Origin: Bryobacterales bacterium
Lineage (GTDB): Bacteria; Acidobacteriota; Terriglobia; Bryobacterales; Bryobacteraceae
DNA length: 64,000 bases
Assembly: GCA_003164035.1 (NCBI GenBank)
Contig: PLRS01000071.1
Location: 62,001-126,000 of the forward strand
Direction of reading: 5' to 3'
Under the pieces are notes generated by a model. The model saw only the letters and a program-made list of their open reading frames with translations. It made no database searches and was not told the origin of the DNA. The translations under genes were made by a program, and so were the position numbers. Of this stretch, positions 51,277 through 59,664 are shown in pieces. Every line of letters starts with the position of its first letter. The first letter of the stretch is position 1.

Positions 51277-51666
51277 CTATTTCAACGGCGAAAAATCCGC
51301 CGGATCGAGAAACACCGAGTCGACTTTCTGCACAAGCTTGCCGTTTTTCTCGGATTCGGCGGCGACCTTTATCCATTCCGGGTCTTTGCGGAAATCGGCC
51401 CAGTTCTTGTCGGCGGCGGCGCGGCTGGGATGGGCGACCAGGTAGACAAACGTGTTCTTGGCGAGTTCCGGGTCCTGCGGAACCCAATAACCGATGCTCT
51501 CGATGCCGTGGTGTTTGAAGATTTCGACGGTGTGATCGCGGAAACGGGCTTTGAGAGCTTCGAGTTTGCCATCGTAGCAGTGGTAAGTCCGGAGCTCGTA
51601 GACGCGTGTCTGCGCCAAGGCACCGGCGGCCAGCAGCGGGAGTAGTAGAAGAAACTTTCCAAGCAT
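51277..51666 (-). CDS. NIPSNAP-family secreted protein
   Basis: A 129-residue protein with a signal peptide (FLLLLPLLAAGALAQ). TRVYELRTYHCYDGKLEALK, FKHHGIESIGYWVPQDPE and LVAHPSRAAADKNWADFRKD are the ferredoxin-like NIPSNAP pattern (dimeric alpha/beta barrel). Such secreted versions are common and uncharacterised in Acidobacteria and Planctomycetes. Confidence 0.9.
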   Translation of the reverse strand: MLGKFLLLLPLLAAGALAQTRVYELRTYHCYDGKLEALKARFRDHTVEIFKHHGIESIGYWVPQDPELAKNTFVYLVAHPSRAAADKNWADFRKDPEWIKVAAESEKNGKLVQKVDSVFLDPADFSPLK

Positions 51667-51708
51667 GAGGATAGTGTAGCGCCCCTCCTCTCGATCCCGC
51701 TTCCGGGT

Positions 51709-51714
51709 TATCCT
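51709..51714 (+). promoter_or_regulatory. -10-like box TATCCT before the TfoX-like gene
   Basis: TATCCT ends seven bases before the ATG at 51722, with no Shine-Dalgarno. Confidence 0.4.
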
Positions 51715-51721
51715 AAGTCCG

Positions 51722-52168
51722 ATGGCGACACCCCGCCGGAAGAGATCATCTCAGCGGCCGGACGACACTCGTCTGGCCGTCAAGCGCAAGGCCGTGCCGC
51801 ATGAGTTCGTGCTCGAGGCAATCGCCGCGTTGTCGCCCACGACCCGCTCTATGTTCGGCTGCCTGGCGGTGTACATCGGATCGAAGATTGTCCTGATTCT
51901 GCGCGACAAACCCGGCGCTGACCCTGACAACGGGGTGTGGCTCGCCACCACCAAAGAGCACCACGAGAGTCTCGGCCGCGAGTTCCCGCACCTGCGATCC
52001 ATCCAGGTGTTCGGCGGCGAGGTGACCGGCTGGCAGGTGCTTCCCGCCGACGCGCCGGATTTCGAAGAGGCCGCGATCCATGCCTGCGAGCTGGTTGTCG
52101 CCAGGGACCCACGAATCGGCAAGGTGCCCGGCGCGAAAAAACCGAAGACGGCCCGTGCGGCGCGGTGA
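51722..52168 (+). CDS. TfoX/Sxy N-terminal-like small protein
   Basis: A 148-residue protein. TTRSMFGCLAVYIGSKIVLI and GVWLATTKEHHESLGREFPH resemble the TfoX N-terminal fold (MFG...Y...K pattern). The C-terminal VARDPRIGKVPGAKKPKTAR is basic. The family is widespread and mostly uncharacterised; a competence-regulator role should not be assumed. It converges with alkB. Confidence 0.6.
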   Translation: MATPRRKRSSQRPDDTRLAVKRKAVPHEFVLEAIAALSPTTRSMFGCLAVYIGSKIVLILRDKPGADPDNGVWLATTKEHHESLGREFPHLRSIQVFGGEVTGWQVLPADAPDFEEAAIHACELVVARDPRIGKVPGAKKPKTARAAR

Positions 52169-52189
52169 CGTATTCGAATGGCAACCGAA

Positions 52190-52837
52190 TCAGAAGACTT
52201 TTCGAAAAGTGAGATTGATGCGGGCGGCGCCGGTCAGCGGATGCAGGCCGTCTTTCAGCGGCGCGACGCCGTGATAGACGAAGCGGGCGGGACCGCCCCA
52301 GACGGCAACGTCTCCATTTTCGACACGCAGGCGGCGCACTGAACCCGAGCGGCTTTGGCCGCCCCACAGGAACACGGCCGGGAGACCGAGCGAAACCGAG
52401 ACGATGGGCGCCCAGGCGTCCTTTTCGTCATGGTCCCGGTGGAGGCCGAGTTTGGCGCCTGCCAGGTAGCGATTGATCAGGCAGGCGTGGGGATCGTAGG
52501 AGACGAAGCCGGCCTCGGCGGCGGCCCGCACCGCGAGATCCAGGAACGCTTCGGGCATGGCGGGCCAGGGGGCGCCGGTATCCGGGTCGGCGGTGTCGTA
52601 GCGGTAGCCGGTGCGGTCCGATACCCAGCCCACACGACCGCAGTTGGTCATGGCGACGGACATGGTATAGCCGCCGGGCGTGACCAGATGGCGGAACGGC
52701 GCGCCCGCGGCGACGCCCGCGACGGCTTCGACCAGCGCGGAGGCTTGGGAAGTGGCGAAGCCGCGCAATAGGACGGCGCCTTCTTCCAGCCTCTCGGTGG
52801 AGCGGGGCGGGGAATCGCCGTCGAAAAGAGGGGTCAT
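52190..52837 (-). CDS. alkB: AlkB, alpha-ketoglutarate-dependent DNA dealkylase
   Basis: A 215-residue Fe(II)/2-oxoglutarate dioxygenase that reverses N1-methyladenine and N3-methylcytosine damage. Iron ligands lie in LGLHRDHDE (HxD) and FVYHGV; RINLTFRKVF has the Arg residues binding 2-oxoglutarate. RYDTADPDTGAPWPAMPEAF matches the E. coli AlkB substrate lid. It overlaps the S4-domain gene by four bases. Confidence 0.95.
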   Translation of the reverse strand: MTPLFDGDSPPRSTERLEEGAVLLRGFATSQASALVEAVAGVAAGAPFRHLVTPGGYTMSVAMTNCGRVGWVSDRTGYRYDTADPDTGAPWPAMPEAFLDLAVRAAAEAGFVSYDPHACLINRYLAGAKLGLHRDHDEKDAWAPIVSVSLGLPAVFLWGGQSRSGSVRRLRVENGDVAVWGGPARFVYHGVAPLKDGLHPLTGAARINLTFRKVF

Positions 52838-53208
52838 AGCCTGCCTCGAAAGCGGCCCATTTCACGGCGATCGCGTTTGGAGGGTTTGCCATCCCGCCAG
52901 TTGTCGAAACGCGGCTCGGCTTTGCGTTCCTCAGCCAGCTTGAGGCGCAATTCCCGGCTTCGCTCCGTCTCGCGGTAGAGCGTCGAGGCAACCGCCGCCG
53001 GGCCGCGCATCTCACTGAGGGCCAGTACCTCGATCTCGAAATCGCCGCCGTCGTTCTTCACTTGCAACCGGTCGCCGGCCCGGACTTCACGCGAAGGCTT
53101 GGCCGGCTGTCCGCCCGAGAAGATCCTGCCGAGATCGCATGCCCGCGAGGCGAGCGAGCGCGTCTTGAAGAACCGGGCGGCCCAGAGCCACTTGTCGATT
53201 CTGATCAT
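52834..53208 (-). CDS. S4-domain RNA-binding protein (Hsp15-like)
   Basis: A 124-residue heat-shock-type RNA-binding protein. MIRIDKWLWAARFFKTRSLA, then GRIFSGGQPAKPSREVRAGD, then LQVKNDGGDFEIEV is the S4 fold of Hsp15, which binds stalled 50S subunits. A basic tail (PSKRDRREMGRFRGRL) adds RNA affinity. ATGA overlap with alkB, so the pair is one transcript. Confidence 0.93.
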   Translation of the reverse strand: MIRIDKWLWAARFFKTRSLASRACDLGRIFSGGQPAKPSREVRAGDRLQVKNDGGDFEIEVLALSEMRGPAAVASTLYRETERSRELRLKLAEERKAEPRFDNWRDGKPSKRDRREMGRFRGRL

Positions 53209-53252
53209 CCCACTCTTGTACCATGGCGGGATGCTTCGCAGCGTAGGCGCGG

Positions 53253-53375
53253 CAACCGCTCCCTCACGGTCGCGGCTCGGTTAGGGATAGCGCATGTTTG
53301 CAGTCATTTACCGAGCCGCGACCGTGAGGGAGCGGTCGAACCGGACTAACCTCTCCAAATCTGTCGAGCACACTC
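53253..53375. repeat. Palindromic dispersed element, family A, copy 5
   Basis: AACCGCTCCCTCACGGTCGC and GCGACCGTGAGGGAGCGGT arms, with loop ATAGCGCATGTTTGCAGTCA. It lies before the second receptor. The remainder to 53615 shows a GAGG ribosome site for that gene and nothing else. Confidence 0.9.
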
Positions 53376-53615
53376 CGGTGGCGGACCGAATTTCTGATTA
53401 TTGCAATCGTGATACACTCCGTTTGAATTGCCTGCAGCCGACCACGACGTCGTCCGGCATCGCGCCTGTACCGGTGTGTGATGTGCAAACTCACGCGGCC
53501 GGATGGTAGCGGCTTGGCTTGTTTGAAAGCCGCGATCTCTTGGGCATCAAGAGCGAATTGGCGCTGCCGCCCCGGCGATTCCTCCCAGTATTTTCTCTCT
53601 ATTCGAGGTATATGG

Positions 53616-56600
53616 ATGCGATTCTATTCGATTGGCTTTCGCGCGTTTCGATACGCGATCTTGATTCTGGCTCTGGCGGGGTATCCCATTCTGGCGCAGG
53701 ATGCGGCCGGCAAGATCGTCGGCACGGTCACCGATCGCAGCGGCGGCCTGGTGGCGGGCGCCAAGGTGACGGTAACGAATACTGGTACGGGAGTCGCGCG
53801 GGAGACCTCGACGGATAGACAAGGCTTTTACCAGGTACTGGAATTGCCGATCGGGCGCTACGAAGTTGCCGCCGAAGCGGTCGGGTTCTCGCGGACATTG
53901 GCGGCGGCCAAGAACCCGCTCGAGATCAACCAAACGCTGCGCATCGACCTGACGTTGGAGGTGGGCGCCGTCAAGGACGTAGTCACGGTCGAAGGCGGGG
54001 CCAGCGCGGTGGAAACCGAGAATTCCACGGTCGGCGCCACCGTCAGCGGCAACGCGATCCTGGAGTTGCCGCTGAACGGACGGAACACCCTCGACCTGCT
54101 GGCGACGCAACCCGGCGTCACGCCGATGAACGGCGATGCGCCCCGGCAGGCGGGCGCCTATAGCATCGGCGGCGGGCGCTCGGACTCGGTGACCTACCTG
54201 CTGGACGGCGGCTTGAACAACCACCTGATCGACAACGGCATCGTCATCAACCCGAATCCCGACGCGGTGAGCGAATTCCGCGTGCTGCAGAGCAACTATG
54301 CGGCGGAGTACGGCCGCAACGGCGGCGGCGTGGTGAGCATGGTGATCAAGAGCGGGACCAACTCGGTGCACGGCACCGCCTTCGACTATCTGCGCAACGA
54401 AGACCTGGACGCCAATACCTTCTTCAACAACGAGCAGGGCGTCGCGCGCCAGATTCTGAAACGCAACCAATACGGCGGGACGGTGGGCGGGCCGATTTGG
54501 ATACCGCACGTCATTGACGGTCGCAACAAGCTGTTCTTCTTCTTCGCCTACGAAGGGCAGCGGCAGAATGAATACTCGCAGGCCGGCAAAATCACCACCT
54601 TCACGCCGCTCGAAGCGCAGGGCAACTTCTCGCAGGCGGCGAACAATGGTCCGGACCCGTTGGTTTCCAGCTTCTTGCTGGCCAATCCGTGGTTTCAGCC
54701 CGACCCTAATCTCGCTTCGCAAGCCATTCTTGATCCCAGCCGCATCAGCCAGGTGTCTCTGAACTACTTCAAGAAGGGGCTGATCCCCACTTCGCCACAG
54801 GGATTCGTGTTCCCCGAGGCGACGGCTACCATCAACCATTCCGAGTACATCGGCAAGATTGACTACACCATCGGCATGCACGATACCCTGAGCGGCACCT
54901 TTGCGTCGCAGGATAGTCCGCAAGTCGTTCCGTTCTCGGGCACCTCCGGCGCCACCACGGTCAGCGGCTACCCGATTTCCGACGACGTAATGGCCTATTT
55001 CGGCAACGTCGCTTACATTCACAGCTTCTCGCCCGCCATCATCAACGTGGCCCGCTTCACGGCGCAGCGCAACAATAAGATGCAGAACTATCCGATCGGC
55101 TCGCAGTCGCTGCCCGGCCCGTCGCAGCTTGGGATTGGAATTACACCCGACTTAGTCGACGGACCCACCATCATCAACCTGATCGGCAGCGACATGTTCG
55201 CGGGTTATAACCCGTTTGGCCCGGCGGACATCGTGGACGACACCCTCACCTTCACCAACGATTTGTCATGGACCCGCGGCAGTCACTCGTTAAAAGCGGG
55301 CTTCCTGTTTTCGTCGTATCGCGACGCCATGATTTACGGCTATTACTTGAACGGTGAGTTCGATTTCTATGGCTCCGGGACCGGTATCGGTTCCGGCAAC
55401 GACTTAGCCGATTTCCTGATGGGGCTGCCCGACGACTTTCAGGAGTATCCCAATGCGCCGACCAACATCCGCTCCCATTCCTTCGCCGGATACGCTCAGG
55501 ACACCTGGAAGGTCAGCCGCCGCTTCACTCTCAATTACGGTTTGCGGTACGAATACAATCAGCCCAAGTACGATACGCAAAAGCGGTCGTTCACCTTTGT
55601 TCCGGGCCAGCAATCTACGGTTTTTTCGGGTGCCCCATTAGGTCTACTCTTCCCCGGCGACAAAGACGCGCCGCGCGGCTCGAACTGGCCGGACCGGACG
55701 AATTTCGCCCCGCGGGTCGGTTTCGCCTGGGACGTCTTCGGCAATGCCAAGACCAGCGTTCGTGGCGGTTTTGGCATGTTCTACGATATTCTGAAGGCCG
55801 AGGACAATCTTCAGTTCAACGGCCAGAGCCCGTTCTTCGGGTCCGCGTTTCTCAGCTTCTACCCGCCAGACAGTGGCACATTCACCTCCGACCCGGGCAT
55901 CATGAGCGATCCGTTTGGCGCCGCCGGTTCGCCGAACCCGTTCCCGTCGAAGCCGGTCAACCACAACGTCAACTTCCGCGACGCCGGGTTCCTGCCCATC
56001 GGCGGCGGCAATCCTTTCTTTGTAGACCCGCATTTGAAGACGCCGCGCATTTACCAGTACAACGTTTCCGTCCAGCAACAGTTTGCCAACAATCTTACGC
56101 TCGAAGCCGGCTATATCGGCTATGTCGCGCACGGGCTTACCGGCTTGACCGACATCGATTCCTTCACGCCGGGATCGAGCACGCGCGTTCTGGATCTGAA
56201 CCCCGCGTTCGCCGGCGATTACAACTTCATGAACGAGTTCCAGAACCTTGGCATTGCCAATTACAATGGGCTGCAGACCAACCTGACCAAGCGTCTTTCG
56301 GATTCGCGGATTGGCAACACGTTCTTCACGCTGGCATACACCTGGTCGCACCAGCTCGATAACGAGTCGGGGTACCGGCAGCGCAACAACTTCGTGCCTT
56401 ACGATCACCACAACCAGTTTTACGCCTCCGGCGATCCGGATATTCGGCAGTTCATTTCGTTATCGGGTGGCTGGGACTTGCCGTTCCAGAAGCTGACGAC
56501 GCACGCAGGCTGGCTGACCAGGGGCTGGACGTTGTATCCCATCGTTACCTACCGGTCGGGATTTCCGCTGGATGTGCTGGCGTTCAGCTATGGCACCGAA

Positions 56601-57104
56601 CCTTCCCAGTCCGATCCCGGTCCATCCGGCGCCGGCGATCTTCAAGTGGTTCGCGCCGACCTGGTGGCGCCCGTGCAGTACGTGAGCGCGGGACCCAACC
56701 GCACCTATACCTCCAACCCCAGTGGCACGGAACCACAGACGGGTACCGGCAACTACTGGTTCAATCCCAACAGTTTTTCCAATGCACGCGCCGTGACGCT
56801 GAATCAGGAACTCACCCAGACGCCGCCGGTAAATCCGGCCACGTTGCTGAATCAGTTCACTTATGGCACTTTCGGGCGTAACTCGCTGCGCGGACCGGGA
56901 GCCTTCAACGCCAATCTCTCGCTTTCGCGGATCTTCAAACTGCGCGAGGGGATGGAACTCGAATTCCGCGCCGACGCGTTCAACATATTCAATAACGTGG
57001 AATTCGGCAATCCGGACACCAACATCAGCGACCAGAGCTTCGGCCAGGTTTCCACCACGGCCGACCCGCGCATCATCCAACTGGCCCTGCACCTGAAGTT
57101 CTAA
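53616..57104 (+). CDS. Oar-like TonB-dependent outer-membrane receptor (2)
   Basis: A 1162-residue protein starting at ATG 53616 with GAGG seven bases before; the longer open frame has no support. Signal segment AILILALAGYPILAQ, carboxypeptidase-regulatory domain (KIVGTVTDRSGGLVAGAKVT; GFYQVLELPIGRYEVAAEAV), plug (ILELPLNGRNTLDLLATQPG; SEFRVLQSNYAAEYGRNGGG) and barrel ending RIIQLALHLKF. The NGRN and EYGRNGGG motifs are typical of the plug in this group. Substrate unknown. Same architecture as the 32.2 kb gene but only distantly similar. Confidence 0.94.
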   Translation: MRFYSIGFRAFRYAILILALAGYPILAQDAAGKIVGTVTDRSGGLVAGAKVTVTNTGTGVARETSTDRQGFYQVLELPIGRYEVAAEAVGFSRTLAAAKNPLEINQTLRIDLTLEVGAVKDVVTVEGGASAVETENSTVGATVSGNAILELPLNGRNTLDLLATQPGVTPMNGDAPRQAGAYSIGGGRSDSVTYLLDGGLNNHLIDNGIVINPNPDAVSEFRVLQSNYAAEYGRNGGGVVSMVIKSGTNSVHGTAFDYLRNEDLDANTFFNNEQGVARQILKRNQYGGTVGGPIWIPHVIDGRNKLFFFFAYEGQRQNEYSQAGKITTFTPLEAQGNFSQAANNGPDPLVSSFLLANPWFQPDPNLASQAILDPSRISQVSLNYFKKGLIPTSPQGFVFPEATATINHSEYIGKIDYTIGMHDTLSGTFASQDSPQVVPFSGTSGATTVSGYPISDDVMAYFGNVAYIHSFSPAIINVARFTAQRNNKMQNYPIGSQSLPGPSQLGIGITPDLVDGPTIINLIGSDMFAGYNPFGPADIVDDTLTFTNDLSWTRGSHSLKAGFLFSSYRDAMIYGYYLNGEFDFYGSGTGIGSGNDLADFLMGLPDDFQEYPNAPTNIRSHSFAGYAQDTWKVSRRFTLNYGLRYEYNQPKYDTQKRSFTFVPGQQSTVFSGAPLGLLFPGDKDAPRGSNWPDRTNFAPRVGFAWDVFGNAKTSVRGGFGMFYDILKAEDNLQFNGQSPFFGSAFLSFYPPDSGTFTSDPGIMSDPFGAAGSPNPFPSKPVNHNVNFRDAGFLPIGGGNPFFVDPHLKTPRIYQYNVSVQQQFANNLTLEAGYIGYVAHGLTGLTDIDSFTPGSSTRVLDLNPAFAGDYNFMNEFQNLGIANYNGLQTNLTKRLSDSRIGNTFFTLAYTWSHQLDNESGYRQRNNFVPYDHHNQFYASGDPDIRQFISLSGGWDLPFQKLTTHAGWLTRGWTLYPIVTYRSGFPLDVLAFSYGTEPSQSDPGPSGAGDLQVVRADLVAPVQYVSAGPNRTYTSNPSGTEPQTGTGNYWFNPNSFSNARAVTLNQELTQTPPVNPATLLNQFTYGTFGRNSLRGPGAFNANLSLSRIFKLREGMELEFRADAFNIFNNVEFGNPDTNISDQSFGQVSTTADPRIIQLALHLKF

Positions 57105-57107
57105 AAT

Positions 57108-57210
57108 GGTGGGGCAGACCATCGTCGTCTGTGGTCTGCCTCCATTTTTTGTGGGGCAGGTTGGCAACCTGCCGACCGATTGACAATCGGTCCCCGCTTG
57201 TCTGCCCCAC
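57108..57210. repeat. Compound palindromic repeat (family C-like)
   Basis: GGGGCAGACCATCGTCGTCT...GTGGTCTGCC, then the hairpins GGCAGGTTGGCAACCTGCC and CCGATTGACAATCGG, closing with TCTGCCCCAC. The outer ends are inverted. Positioned as a possible terminator of the receptor gene. Confidence 0.8.
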
Positions 57211-57223
57211 GCGTCGAGTCCGC

Positions 57224-57229
57224 TATAAT
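57224..57229 (+). promoter_or_regulatory. -10 box TATAAT before the TPR gene
   Basis: TATAAT ends eight bases before the ATG at 57238, with no Shine-Dalgarno. TTGTCT lies 19 bases upstream as a loose -35. Confidence 0.55.
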
Positions 57230-57237
57230 TCGAAGCT

Positions 57238-58113
57238 ATGACCCACGCGCGATTCCTGTCCTTGCTTGCGGCGCTTGCGCTGGCCGCTGCGGCGCCCGCT
57301 CAGACGAAACTTGAAATCACCTCTAAACTCGGGACGAAGTTCTATTCGCTGGCCGACGAGAAGGGTGCAGTCCTGGCGGCCGAGACGAAGCTCGGCGGCG
57401 ACTCCAAGAACCCCGACTTGCTGCTCAAACTGGCGCAGGCGCAAGTCTCCGTCTGGCAAGACAAGGAAGCGGTCGAAACCCTGACTCGCGCTTTGGCGAT
57501 TTCCCCTCAGAACGCCGATCTCTACACCGAGCGCGGCCATCGCGAGCTTCCGTTGCGGGAGTTTGCGCGGGCGCGCGCCGATCTAAGCCGCGCCGCGGCG
57601 CTCAATTCGAAGAACATGGCGACGTACTATCACCTCGGCCTGGCTCACTTTTTCCTGGGCGAGTTCAGCCCGGCCGCCGACGCTTTTCGCCACGCCGTGG
57701 AGGCCGCGCCGAACGGCGACGAGCGCATCAACTCCACCAACTGGCTTTGCGCGGCCCTGTTCCGCGCCGGGCGGAAGGACGAAGCGGCGAAAGCGGCGGA
57801 CGCCATCACGCCGGAAATGACCAACCAGGAGCCGCACACGAAGTTTTATCTCAATCTGGTGCGGTTCTTTCAAGGCCGGATGAGCGAATCCGAGGCGCTG
57901 CCTCCCGAGCCGCCGGCCGATAACGCGGATCAGGAAGTCGAGCTGCCGTTCGATACGGTGGCGTTCGGAATAGGCAACTGGCACCTCGCGGCGGGCGACA
58001 CCGCCAAAGCCCGGGAGTATTTCCGCCGCGTGTTGAAAGGGCACGTCTGGATCACCTGGGGGTTTGTCGGATCCGAGACGGAGCTAGCGCGCTTGGGGTC
58101 TCATTCCAAGTGA
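57238..58113 (+). CDS. Secreted tetratricopeptide-repeat protein
   Basis: A 291-residue protein with a signal peptide (RFLSLLAALALAAAAPAQ). TPR helices run from about residue 60: LLLKLAQAQVSVWQDKEAVE, ALAISPQNADLYTERGHREL and MATYYHLGLAHFFLGEFSPA, and again near the end (GNWHLAAGDTAKAREYFRRV). It is likely a periplasmic or lipoprotein-like scaffold. Its stop overlaps a GTG of the VapC fragment downstream. Confidence 0.85.
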   Translation: MTHARFLSLLAALALAAAAPAQTKLEITSKLGTKFYSLADEKGAVLAAETKLGGDSKNPDLLLKLAQAQVSVWQDKEAVETLTRALAISPQNADLYTERGHRELPLREFARARADLSRAAALNSKNMATYYHLGLAHFFLGEFSPAADAFRHAVEAAPNGDERINSTNWLCAALFRAGRKDEAAKAADAITPEMTNQEPHTKFYLNLVRFFQGRMSESEALPPEPPADNADQEVELPFDTVAFGIGNWHLAAGDTAKAREYFRRVLKGHVWITWGFVGSETELARLGSHSK

Positions 58114-58364
58114 CGCGCATCGCGGCCCAGCGGCAGCGCAAAGGGATCGTCCTGCCGATCATCGACGGCTTGCTTGCGGCGTCCGCGATGCAGCACAACC
58201 TTACGATCGTCTCACGCAATTCCAGGAGCTTTGCCGCCCTGCGGGTTGCGGTTCTGAATCCCTGGGAAGCGTGGGGGCCGTCCGGGAACCACTGTTCTAT
58301 TCAACGGCAACCGCTCCCTCACGGTCGCGGCTCTGAAATGCCCCAGTCCGAGCCGCGACCGTGA
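58110..58364 (+). pseudogene. C-terminal fragment of a VapC-like PIN toxin
   Basis: About the first 50 codons (IAAQRQRKGIVLPIIDGLLA, ASAMQHNLTIVSRNSRSF, VLNPWE) match the end of VapC toxins, including the DGLLAASA acidic site and SRN strand. The N-terminal two-thirds is missing. The frame then runs into family A copy 6 before stopping. It joins the TPR gene by a GTGA overlap, so it may still be translated, but an active enzyme is unlikely. Confidence 0.75.
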
Positions 58365-58400
58365 GGAAGCGGTTACCGTTGAATATCTTACCGAGCACCC
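58302..58400. repeat. Palindromic dispersed element, family A, copy 6
   Basis: CAACGGCAACCGCTCCCTCA and TGAGGAAGCGGTTACCGTTG arms with a short loop GAAATGCCCCAGTC, and a degenerate outer arm ending CCGAGCACCC. Confidence 0.88.
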
Positions 58401-58434
58401 GAAACGGTGTGCCAAGCCAGGAGCCACCGGGTCA

Positions 58435-59661
58435 TCACCGCCCGAATGCCATGCCGGCGAAACTCACCACGCTTTGTTCGTCGATGTTCCACTGCTCGTA
58501 GTGCAGCAGCTCGCCGCGCAGGCCGGGGACGGATTTCAGAAAGGTATAGAAGGGCGACGAGCCGCACCATTTCAGGTCGTCGCGGTTCTGCTGGACCAGG
58601 TCCCAGAAGCCGGCCGGGTCGGCGGCCTCGATTCGAGCGATGCGCTCCCGATCGCGCTCGTGGACTTCCTGCATTTTGCCCTCGCCGGCGCGGGCCTGAA
58701 ACCGGTCGGCATAGCGCGCGCCCATGTGCGCCATATCCACTCCCAGCACCCACAAAGGGCGGTCGCCTTCGCGGTCCTGCAATTCGCCCAAGGCTTCGCA
58801 AAAGGCCTTCACGCTGTCGTCGTCTTCCGGCTTCCCGCCTTCCAGAATGCTATGCGCGAACGGGCCGCACAGCACGGGCACGATGCGGACGCCGGCTCCC
58901 AGCGCGTGCTGCAGGAAGACAAGCTGCAGCTCGACGGTGTGTTCGAACGAATGGCAGAAGTCTTCCATCTCTACCGAGCCCGGGGCGCGTTTCGCCAGCC
59001 AGTCGACCGCGGCGGTGTCGGTGACGGCTTCGCCCAACGGGGTGCGAAAATTCTTGCGGGTGAGACCGAAGCTTTCCGGCGCGCCGTAGTGAGACGTGGC
59101 CAGGATTACGAAAGTGCGGTCGCGATGTTCCGGCCGCAGGGCGCCATACGCGGCGCGGTAGCTCTGCCAGCCGCCCGCCGGGCTGACGTGGGGCGCGGCA
59201 ATGGCAGCGAGGTTGCCATCCCGCAAGCTACCACCTGCGGCGCCGCAGCCTTCGGTCCAGCCGGCCAGAGTTTGCCGGAGCGCCGCCGGGTCGGCCGGGT
59301 AAGCGCTGCCGGCGTGGGCCGGCTCGCGCACCGACTGCGCGGCGAATGCCTGGCGTTTGGCGGCGCGCATTTTCTCAAACGCCTCATCTTCCAGAAAGCC
59401 GGCCTGGCTCAGGGTCTGGCGGAAGTAATCGGCTACACGGCCGGTATCGAGATCGCCGGTCAGCCGCACCAGGGCGGCGCGCAGGTCCAAATCCGTCTGG
59501 CGTCCATCGAAGCAGCTCAAACACTCCACCAGCAGCGGCGGCACCACCAGCATGGCGTCGGAATACCGAAACGGGTCGCGCAGGAACAGACCTGGGTGTT
59601 CGGGCGCGGGCGAGGGGAAAAAGTCGAGGTCGCGCCGGAGTTGGGGCAGTGGCTGAGGCAA
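58435..59661 (-). CDS. Memo-family protein (AmmeMemoRadiSam system B) with N-terminal extra domain
   Basis: A 408-residue protein. The C-terminal about 280 residues are the Memo fold: REPAHAGSAYPADPAALRQT, AAPHVSPAGGWQSYRAAYGA, FVILATSHYGAPESFGLT, SFEHTVELQLVFLQ and GVDMAHMGARY, with the His residues of the metal site. Memo proteins are extradiol-dioxygenase-like and often occur with AMMECR1 and a radical SAM protein, neither present here. The first about 130 residues (LFLRDPFRYSDAMLVVPPLL; CLSCFDGRQTDLDLRAALVR) resemble a PqqD/RRE-type winged helix. Nearby genes: O-methyltransferase and serine hydrolase. Confidence 0.85.
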   Translation of the reverse strand: MPQPLPQLRRDLDFFPSPAPEHPGLFLRDPFRYSDAMLVVPPLLVECLSCFDGRQTDLDLRAALVRLTGDLDTGRVADYFRQTLSQAGFLEDEAFEKMRAAKRQAFAAQSVREPAHAGSAYPADPAALRQTLAGWTEGCGAAGGSLRDGNLAAIAAPHVSPAGGWQSYRAAYGALRPEHRDRTFVILATSHYGAPESFGLTRKNFRTPLGEAVTDTAAVDWLAKRAPGSVEMEDFCHSFEHTVELQLVFLQHALGAGVRIVPVLCGPFAHSILEGGKPEDDDSVKAFCEALGELQDREGDRPLWVLGVDMAHMGARYADRFQARAGEGKMQEVHERDRERIARIEAADPAGFWDLVQQNRDDLKWCGSSPFYTFLKSVPGLRGELLHYEQWNIDEQSVVSFAGMAFGR

Positions 59662-59664
59662 ATT

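Noticed and set aside
53478-53615. Upstream extension of the second receptor
   Set aside because: The added 46 residues have no export signal. The ATG at 53616 has a GAGG site and is followed directly by a signal segment.
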